Shown piece by piece: positions 46,001 to 53,676 of a stretch of 53,676 nt of DNA (position 1 is its first letter; the number at the start of each line of letters is the position of its first letter). Source of the stretch: Salisapilia sapeloensis (Eukaryota > Oomycota > Peronosporomycetes > Peronosporales > Salisapiliaceae); NCBI GenBank assembly GCA_023334545.1, contig JAADVB010000121.1, positions 1 to 53,676 on the forward strand, in the 5' to 3' direction. The position numbers and the translations under genes are program-made. The notes under the pieces were generated by a model, which worked only from the letters and a program-made list of their open reading frames with translations, was not told the DNA's origin and made no database searches.

Positions 46001-47498
46001 TTGATAGGAAGACAGACAAGTGGCAGGCTCTGTCATTACTATTCCAGCAAGAGATTACAGATAACGATCCAACCAGTCGAGCTGTCTTCCACTCTACAAG
46101 CGGGTGTAACTCGACCAAGCTGGAAAAGCTAGAGAACGCTCCGTCTGCACGCAATCTAGTTCTTCTCTTTGAGTTTATGTACGACTGTGTCGACGTCTTC
46201 TTCCAAAACTGTGGGATGATGGCTCGTGGGCAACACAACATCTTCTTCTCTATGCTTGCACGCATGTTTAGACAAGCATGTACTGCCGAATTTCCTCAAG
46301 CCCAAGAACGCTTAGCTCAGATACAAAAGGACGCGTCTGGAAATGAAGTCGACTCGCACTGGCTACACAGGATGAGTACATCTCAGCTGAAGGACGATGG
46401 TGATGATAAACTGTTTGGTAAGACGAACATTTCAGCTCCATGTCGAGCTTTCGTCGAAAGCGTACGACTCTATTATGCCCAAGAAAAGTATCCTCGTCTC
46501 ATTCGATGGTTTGCTGAGGTACAAACTATTTGTCAGCCCATCTATTTGTATGCTACTTTATCATCTAACTTTGTTACTCATAGACGGCAGAGCTATATCA
46601 GACGCTACAGAGTGGATGGCTGACTTCGCCCTTGCGTACTCTATTGCTAAATGTCTTGGATCCTCATGGACCGCTTGGCGTCCATTGCTACTATCCTGTT
46701 TCGGTCGATACGAGTAGTCATGATATTCATGCAATCCGTCGTGAAGCGTTTTACGTCGCCTGTGGAATGTTTAATTGCGACCAACGTCCGTCTTCTAGTA
46801 CTTCACAGAGTCGCATCGCTATCCAAACGCTACGGCACTTTGTCCTTTGTGACTTTATGACCGAAAGCATTGAGCATGCAGCAAGGAGCGCGTTGACTCT
46901 ACGAGAGTCGCTCGTACCGCTTGCTCACTTCTTACGTGCTGTGCTTCACCATTGCACCTTGACTTCTGATACCACAACTGCCAGTGACCAACGAGACATT
47001 ACCGTTGCGGCTGATGCATTGCCGTGTCTGGAACTCTTGACTTTGTATCTAGTACAGGCAATGAAATCCCAAAGCGTGGTAAAGAGCCCACTAGACCTAG
47101 TTCTCCTAATCGAGTTCTGTGGGATCGTGGAAGAAGCAATGAAGATACATGAACGAGTGACTCGAGATACAGAGCCTCTTCTATCTCTTCTTCAAATTGG
47201 AAATGGGTTTCTCCATGGACTCTACAAGCAGTTGGAGGAGTCATCTTCACGTCCGATGGAGTTTGATTTCCCTCTACTGCTACCAAGTAGCTCGATAGAC
47301 AGTGTGTTAGATAATTACACACTATCAAGTACAACTTCGTGGACATTGGATGCGATGATCATGGCGGAAGACCATAGCGACGGCTCCCAAGATGAATACG
47401 ATATAAGTGTATGGAGAGCACAGTCGGACCTTACAACTGCACTAAAGCGCGTGGCAAGGTACTACGAAAAGCTGTCCTGCAGTGTTTCTGTCATCTAA
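40014..47498 (+). CDS. Giant MMS22/Mus7-like replication-repair protein with Tudor-like N-terminus
   Basis: Predicted 2452 aa; exons 40014-45901, 45963-46518 and 46584-47498, all joins in phase. Start MDVTDFVPDSDDEE is the first ATG after an in-frame TTG. Residues ~95-170 resemble a Tudor/chromo-barrel-like fold (GDLVEVESRTWPGINKLGGS, YDIRYVLGGFEKRVE). Then comes a long charged disordered part with repeated acidic/basic stretches (about 170-830, including KRPRARRRRRRYVGG), and a large helical C-terminal region with blocks such as ALSLWLLVHRYF and EFGDAELDELYASVD. The architecture and these blocks suggest the Mus7/MMS22 family, which acts with cullin-RING ligases at stalled forks, but I place it with moderate confidence only. 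The end could differ: a canonical 59-base intron beginning at ~47456 would change the last residues and move the stop to ~47575. Confidence 0.55.
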
Positions 47499-47782
47499 TT
47501 TGACCGCGCGCTTGTAGCACGATCGTGCACTCGTTAAAGTCGCTGGGAATAGTTGTTGCTGACTGGCACTAGGTTATCTCTCTTGAGCAATCCCAAGCCA
47601 TGTCCGAGGTACTTAGATTTGTGCTGCGGATTGCTTCTAAACGTAATAAAAGTCAGACCGTACAAAGAATATGAGTTGAATATCTCGGAGTACATATTTG
47701 TATCCGAAGAGGACGCACGTCTTGACCTAGATAACATACACTCTAAGTCCTCTCTTCTTCGGCGTAGCAGAAATTGCAAAGT

Positions 47783-49266
47783 TTACCTGTGAAAAAGTAG
47801 CTTCTTCGGTGGTTCAGTTGGGCTATCTGAACACTGGAAACACTCTCGACTTCCGTATTCACTACTTGTCTTTGGACTGGAAACTCGTCCGGATGTTGGA
47901 CTTTTGCTCGATTTGTTTCCAACATGAGGCAAAGCTGTTAAGCTTGCTGTCATTGCCAACGTTCGGTTCGGGATAATGTCACGACGATATTTTCGAACGG
48001 CACGATCACCTTTCGTCACACCATGAACCTTGCCCAAATTACCAGATCGCAAAACCATCGTCTTGTCATCTGATTCTGTCCTGTCAATCTCATACCCTCG
48101 CTATAGTGAAATATAAAAAACAATGTCGATGCTGCTTTCTATAAGAGACAGTAGATAAGGTGATTAATACCGTCAGCGCTTCATCGACTGACGTATGTGC
48201 TACGGTCCACAAAATTATTTGTCATAAATACAAAAAATAAACAAGGCTAGTTGTACATACTTGTTGCTTGCTGAGCGAGTCGGAATTGTGCTGCGTGGAG
48301 ATCGAGCATGACCTGCTCATAGCGCAGAATCCATACAGTTGATTCTTTCTCTTTACTCGTCAACTTTCTATCAAAATCAAATTATTTATCAAAACTGTAA
48401 GTCTACAGTTCTCCACGAAGCTATTATCCTCGCTATCGATGCAATACCTGCTGCAATCGAGTAACTTCAATTGTGTCGTTCCCAAAGTCTCTCTTGTCTT
48501 GCCAAACTCTTCCTCAGTTTTCTACAATGGAATTTGTACGTTTATATAATTCTTGTCATGAAAGCATACTATAGCAATACCTTTAGCAGTTTTGCACTGC
48601 AACGTAAGGTAGCTCGTAATCCGTCCAATTCGGCCTCTTTATGCTTGAGCTGGTCACGAAGATGCGAGACTTCCTGCGTGACATTGTTCTATGAAGAGAG
48701 GTAAGACACATGTTACTCAATGACATTCTAGTTTGACCTACTGCTCCTGCTATCATCGCCTCGATCTGTTTCTCTTTTGCGTAAATTTCCTCCAAGTCCT
48801 GAAGTCTTTGCACTCGCTCTTCTTGCAACTCAAAAATCAATCTATTCGTCTGACGGTCCTTTAAGATCTTCTCTCTACATTCAAGACGCATAAACTTTTG
48901 TATCAAATAGAAGTACTGGTGACCAAATACTTTTCTTCTCGTTCCTCTTCAAGTGCTATTCGCGTCTTCTCCAACTCTTCATCTAGTACACTGAGAAGTT
49001 ACGAGTAAAAGATAAAGCTATCTTAACATTTACAGCTGATCAATGGTTGATTACCGAAGACGTCCTCGCTGAGCTATACATTCCACAAAGATTTAGCAGG
49101 CATTCTACTTCGCTGATAAGCAACTAGCAATACATGTATTCATGAGCTTTTGCATTGCCAACGCGTCTTCCAATTTCTTGATTCGTTCCTACAACACCAC
49201 ATCAGGAAATAGATGACCAGAGGCATGAAATGCGTACGTTCACACCTCATATTGCTTCTGATGCAT
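47783..49266 (-). CDS. Coiled-coil protein, about nine short exons
   Basis: Roughly 330 aa, starting MHQKQYEERIKKLEDALAMQ and dominated by heptad-type helices (VLDEELEKTRIALEEEREE, KDRQTNRLIFELQEERVQ, VSHLRDQLKHKEAELDGL, WILRYEQVMLDLHAAQFRLA). The last ~95 residues are basic and Ser/Pro-rich (GVTKGDRAVRKYRR, KSSKSPTSGRVSSPK). No motor, kinase or known end domain is seen, so only a structural or scaffolding role can be suggested, perhaps cytoskeletal. Exons are 20-150 bases with introns of ~50-90 bases; one intron near 48930-48875 gives an in-phase EEREEKEKILKD join. It starts ~120 bases after the stop of the BAR-paladin gene on the same strand. Confidence 0.6.
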
Positions 49267-49385
49267 CGTAATAACCCAGTCTATGAATATCTCACTGCTG
49301 CTACAAAAGTATTGCTATATTTCCAGCTTATCTAAGCGGTTTCAAGTCTATCTCCAGCGATACCAAAGCAGTCATGTTAACTCTA

Positions 49386-52300
49386 TCACTCGAGACGTGA
49401 TACTAGTTTCCTCTTTCGACGCCAACGCCAGCGCATGGACGACGTCTGATTTTCATCCGCCTCCTCTTCTTCAAAGCACAAGTTATCCAGCAAAGCATAC
49501 AAGTCGCTCCCATATCGCTCGTTCATCCAATTCACAAACAACTTCCCACGGAACAAATGATGTCTCTCCTCTAGTACATACGAAGCAAAGCAGATGAGGT
49601 AAAAGTATCGCTCGAGGTAATTCACAGCTCGACGCATGTAGTACTCTCTCTTCGCTGGCGGCAATTCCTTATCGCCAGCAACGTCTCTTGTCTGGGCAAT
49701 GCAATCGCGTAGGTTCTGCATGTGCTCACACTGGTCCACAGCGTAGTCGACCAGCAACTTGCATTCATTTCCATTATCTAACGTCGCCAATAGCTTTCGA
49801 ATGGCCATGAACTCTGCTGCGTTCGCAGACGAGATTCGACGTCCGGACGTATCGTTTACACCCCCACAGATCTGCGCAAGAAGACTTCCTTCACCACTAG
49901 CGACAAGATCCTGCAGTGACGTTCGAAGCATATAGATACACACTAACGCAGTCGTCGTCCTCCCTCTTCCCATCTGACAATTACAAATCACTGCCGTCTT
50001 CTTCTCATGCCCAGGATGTCCGTCCAACCCGAGCTCTTTGATGAATGCAGGCACCAGCAGTCGGACCATATCATCCAAATCTTTCTCCTCCGGTGCCGTC
50101 TCATCTGACACGGGAATACGAGCGTATCGAAGGTCAAACGCATTCGCCGTCGCAACGTCTGCATGTACTTCATCTAATGTTCGAATCTCTTCATCTGGTG
50201 CAATGTACTCCATCCTCTCTTCATTCACCATATCCTTTGGTTCATGCCAATACAAGAACAATCCATTCGCTTTCTTCACTTCTCCAATCATCTCTCGTTT
50301 CAACTGCCTTTCAATCGCGCATATTTCATCCACTTCGACGCCAGGATACTCGACATTCTCTAACAAATTCTCTGCATGACGCAAAACAAATGGACGTCCG
50401 CGAACGTACATGACTGCTTCTTCACGCAGATTAATCCAAATCGCTTGATCAAAGTCTTGTTTCAAATGTGCGACAGCTTCATGCAGTCCGTCTTCTAGTG
50501 CCTGTGCTGTACCAAAGAGTGGCTGCTGAGGGATACGACGGAAGTTCGGAAGATTCGGAGATAGTTCCGTCGGGATACGAGCGATGCCGAAGAAGTGATC
50601 GAACTTAATAGCCGTGCCTTTTAAGACACTGTCTGTTCGGTACTTGACGCCACCCATGTCGTCCAAAAGTCGGAACAAGTGATGACGATTCTGCAGCCAC
50701 TTGGAGAACGATGGCTGCTCCTCTCTTTCGGATGCATCGGCATCGTCTGCATAGATGGACAATATGTAGGAACCAAAGACGATGAGGTAAAAGTATCGCT
50801 CGAGGAAACTTAATGCGTGATGCAAGTAAAAGGAACGCTTTGCTGGCTTGGCTTCTGCTGTCGACAAGGCATGGAAGTGAGAAATGACACTGCGGAGGTT
50901 GTAGATGGCTGTGCACTGGTCAATGACATGATCTACCCAGCGTTTAGCAACGTATCCAAGAGGTAGATGCTTCTGCACTTCTCGAATGACGTTAAAGTCA
51001 CCTTCTTCCACCTCTTTCTCACCAGCGTTTTCGTACTGTTTAGTATCTATCCTAGGTCCATTCCACATGAGACTCGACAGCACGAGCGCCGTTGTTGTCC
51101 GTCTCTTTCCCATCTGACAGTTAAACACGACGGCAGTGTCTTGACCGTCCTCCGTCATCGTGCGTTGGATAAGAGCCATGAGACGCTCGACATCTGCCTG
51201 CTCTGGTGCATTCCCTCTTTCAATCGGAATGCGATGGTACTCGACTAGCTGTATTTGCTCCACTGCTTCTGTCACTTCTGAAGACAAATACAGCTGAGGT
51301 AGCGTTAGCACCTGATCTGGATGGACTTGAGACGTATGTAATTCATTATTATGCACTTCTGCTTCTTCATGCCAATACTCGAATCGATTTTGGGCAGCAG
51401 TAAGCTCTTCACGGAGACTCATCTGCATCGATGACTCCATGACTTGGACACGATGGCCAGTGATGCCTGGAATCAAGTCATTCTCATTTAAATTGGCACT
51501 TCGGCGAGCTGTAAAGGGTGTCCCATTGACATAGATCACAGCTTCTTCTCTCAGATTGATCCAAATAACTTTGGAAAACCCGTCACTCGCCACTCGGTTC
51601 AATACTTTCTTAATCCCTTCCTACACACCACGATTTTAGCAACCATTTTCCTTGACATTTTAAAATGAACTATACGAGAGTCGGCTGTGCGGAGCCATAG
51701 AATGGAGTGCCATCTAGACGACGAAAGTTCGGGACTAGAGAAAGCATGTTAGCAGAAATAGCATCGTACAAAAAAGTCTATACGGATACCCAAGTCGCCA
51801 TCCGGTGTATCGAGTACATGGCAATTAGGAAAGCGATCTGTCTTGAGTACATACTGGCGTAGAACCTGAAAAAAAGTACTCAGTAGCTCTCCTTTCTATT
51901 GACACTATAAAGCATACTTTGGTTCCCTGGACGAGCAAACTCTTCTGACGAGTTAAGATCCGACGCTCACTTTTGCCACGAGCAAGAGCCTGTATGCGCA
52001 TGGCAGCATCATCTGCTTTGGCATGCTTCTTAGCTACCGAACTACCTGCTTGCTTTAATGACAGATACTGTTAGCTCGACACGAATAAACTAGGAATAGA
52101 TCATGAAGCCTACGGATGGAATCATATCTGAGCTCTTAGGCTTTGCGGAAGCATGATCCAACATCCAACTTCGTATCGGTTCCAAAAGCTCACGTAGCTT
52201 ATTCTGCGGGTTCTCAGACTCCTTCACTTCATTCGCCGAGGCATAAACGCCTTCTAATAACTCATCTACCTCCATGATCGTCATGATGACCTAGACAAAG

Positions 52301-53610
52301 AGAATGATATTCTAATTGGCTGAAAAACACGCCTTTGTGTATTCTGATTTGCTGTTTTACTACTATGTTTTCAGCCAATTGTGTGCAAAGTTAGTGTTGA
52401 AGTTACGGATCTTGAGAGGTCGTTTTTGTGGTGGAGAGTCTCGTCCTGCCTAATGCAAGTGGGCAATGCCGATCGAGCGATAATGACTATTTCTGCCTGC
52501 AGCCATGAGCACTCCAAAATCGCTTTGGCACTCGAGACAGAATTCATAAACGAGTTGATCGACCTGACGTATGGTTGATCAATAAATTTGTAGATGCTGT
52601 CAAGTAGCTATACGCATTAAGCGTACCTGATGCAGATAGTTTTGAATGGCTTGCTCGTTATCTAGAGGCCATTTACTCATCATGGAGTCTAAATCGTCTT
52701 TCACTCGAGATAGCTCTGCTCTCTTCTCATTGTGCTGTACCAAGGATACATTTTACCCATCAAATGGAGTTTCGGCGTTGTAAACTTGCGTACCTCTTGC
52801 GTCACTTGTGCGATATGGTTCATGTCTTTCTTGTCAAGCTTTAACGCAGCCAGCTGAAACGTAAGTCAAAAGCTGGCACGATACATGTCTACTAGGATAA
52901 TGTACCTGCCGCTTGATGTAGTCCAGCTCCAACTTGATGTTCTTGTACTCGACAATGTTCGCGTAGACATGCTTCAAGCATTCAAGACGCTCGTCAATGC
53001 TGCGAAGCACCTTACGACTTACCAATTCCTATAGCAGTAATTATGATAACCATCGTACTCGTTATCGTACAATTGAATCGTAATGGGAGATTAGAGAGTT
53101 GCATACATCAAGTCCGTAAGCATGCTCAACCATGCGATTTATCGTATACAGAAAGGTGGGTGGATGATCTTCTGTCGATCTTGAAACTCCATTCGAGTCC
53201 CTCGCTACCGTTTGAAGAGCTAGCATTGCATCTAGAATGTGGTTAAATAGATCAAGCGGATACTTTATATAACGATTCTGTCGTGCCATACGTAGAACGG
53301 AAGTGGTGTATGCTTGGATTGTCTTTTTAGCACTTGTCGACGACTTGATCGCGACAGAGTAGTCATGCAAGTTACGCTCAAACTGAACTTCTTCGTAGTG
53401 CGGAACGAGTCGAGTGGCCGTCAAAATGCGCTGGACCAACCGGTTCTTTCGAGATTTCAACCATGCTAAAAATCCCTCTTCCCTCTTCCTAGGACGACTA
53501 TGATCAGTGTATTCCTCACAGCTCCTCGGACTAACGTTCTCTAGCATCGGGATAGCAGATTCTCCGCTGCCATCTCTTCCAGTAGGGCTTGAGACCTTCT
53601 CCGTAGTCAT
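49386..53610 (-). CDS. BAR-like / IQ motif / tandem paladin-type phosphatase fusion
   Basis: One large gene of about 1150 aa. Exon 1 (53610-53107) and the following exons encode a long helical, N-BAR-like region (FLAWLKSRKNRLVQRILTAT, SIDERLECLKHVYANIVEY, HNEKRAELSRVKDDLDSMM). An IQ motif follows (DDAAMRIQALARGKSERR), then the paladin region begins (VLRQYVLKTDRFPNC, NFRRLDGTPFYGSAQPTLEG). Two phosphatase-like repeats follow, each with VIWINLREEAV/AIWINLREEAV and a C-x5-R loop: NCQMGKRRTTTALV and NCQMGRGRTTTALV, both with catalytic Cys and Arg intact. Paladin is an endosomal phosphoinositide phosphatase in animals. All splice joins between the BAR-like and paladin parts are in phase, supporting a single protein. 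The C-terminus is basic (RWRWRRKRKLVSRLE). Start is the ATG at 53610, MTTEKVSSPTG. Confidence 0.78.
52290..52629 (-). other. Long intron with inverted repeat and antisense open frame
   Basis: This intron is ~340 bases, against ~50-75 for its neighbours in the gene. It contains a perfect 13-base inverted repeat, aattggctgaaaa at 52314-52326 and ttttcagccaatt at 52368-52380, separated by 41 bases. The plus strand is open from 52381 to 52578 (no ATG start). It may be a small insertion or decayed mobile element. Confidence 0.6.
52314..52380. repeat. 13-base perfect inverted repeat with 41-base spacer
   Basis: Arms at 52314-52326 and 52368-52380 are exact reverse complements. It could form a hairpin in the RNA of the intron, or be the terminal inverted repeats of a very small element. 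No target-site duplication is evident next to the arms. Confidence 0.7.
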
Positions 53611-53676
53611 CTTGCCAAGTACCCACCCGCCTTTCGACTAGAATCTACCTCAACTCGTGTCCTTTAAGGAGATGGA

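Noticed and set aside
47553-47792. Plus-strand open frame with EYELNISEYIFVSEEDARLDLD
   Set aside because: It begins with TTG and overlaps the end of the coiled-coil gene, and no ATG or splice pattern ties it to a gene. It could be an undetected exon but cannot be supported.
50045-50413. Ser/Pro-rich 122-codon plus-strand frame inside the paladin region
   Set aside because: Shadow of the real minus-strand coding sequence; its composition mirrors the antisense of the phosphatase domain.
52381-52578. Plus-strand 66-codon frame as a separate gene
   Set aside because: It starts at GTG with no good ATG and lies wholly inside an intron of the BAR-paladin gene; reported instead as a feature of the unusual intron.
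1-53676. CRISPR arrays, tRNA or rRNA genes
   Set aside because: I looked for regular spaced repeats and for tRNA-like arm patterns in the intergenic stretches and saw none; a dedicated tRNA scan would be decisive.

Overview
This is eukaryotic nuclear DNA. It holds about 24 protein-coding genes on both strands, packed with gaps that are often under 300 bases, and cut by many very short GT-AG introns (typically 45-70 bases). The gene content points to an oomycete (stramenopile). A secreted pectin lyase, a fatty-acid-type P450 and flagellar-assembly genes (DNAAF9, EF-hand protein) sit together in a compact genome with short introns, which fits a zoospore-forming plant pathogen such as a white-rust (Albugo-type) organism. 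The genus is an inference; no rRNA or barcode is present. Splice models were built by hand. Several were checked by summing exon lengths to a whole number of codons: cullin 765 aa, VWA8 1876 aa, POT1 454 aa, PSMA3 255 aa, DNAAF9 1216 aa, TLC protein 298 aa and the EF-hand protein 260 aa.

Layout. 1-280: truncated copy of a dispersed repeat. 0.5-11.4 kb: a 12-exon cullin-1-like gene (+), a DGAT2-family acyltransferase (-) and a 16-exon VWA8-type AAA ATPase (+). 11.5-15.9 kb: EF-hand protein, GPN3-type GTPase and a cytochrome P450, all on the minus strand. 16.6-20.8 kb: small zinc-motif protein (+), proteasome alpha-3 (-), a tiny basic gene, an unidentified 196-aa gene and POT1 (+). 20.9-24.7 kb: ATG9 (-), a small unknown gene (+) and a UBE2T-like E2 (-). 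24.7-32.6 kb is the accessory part. Two more copies of the dispersed repeat bracket a transposase-HTH protein and the pectin lyase, followed by an orphan protein with four 19-residue repeats. 33.4-53.6 kb: TLC-domain membrane protein, DNAAF9 (+), a non-RD AGC-type kinase (-), a 2452-aa MMS22/Mus7-like repair protein (+), a coiled-coil protein (-) and a very large minus-strand gene that joins a BAR-like region, an IQ motif and a tandem paladin-type phosphatase.

Most genes are housekeeping: ubiquitin/proteasome (cullin, UBE2T-like E2, PSMA3), genome maintenance (POT1, MMS22-like, UBE2T), lipids and membranes (DGAT2, TLC, P450, ATG9, BAR-paladin) and flagella (DNAAF9, EF-hand protein). The least ordinary items are the BAR-IQ-paladin fusion, the repeat-bracketed block with the pectin lyase and the HTH/Cys-cluster gene, and the 4 x 19-residue repeat protein.
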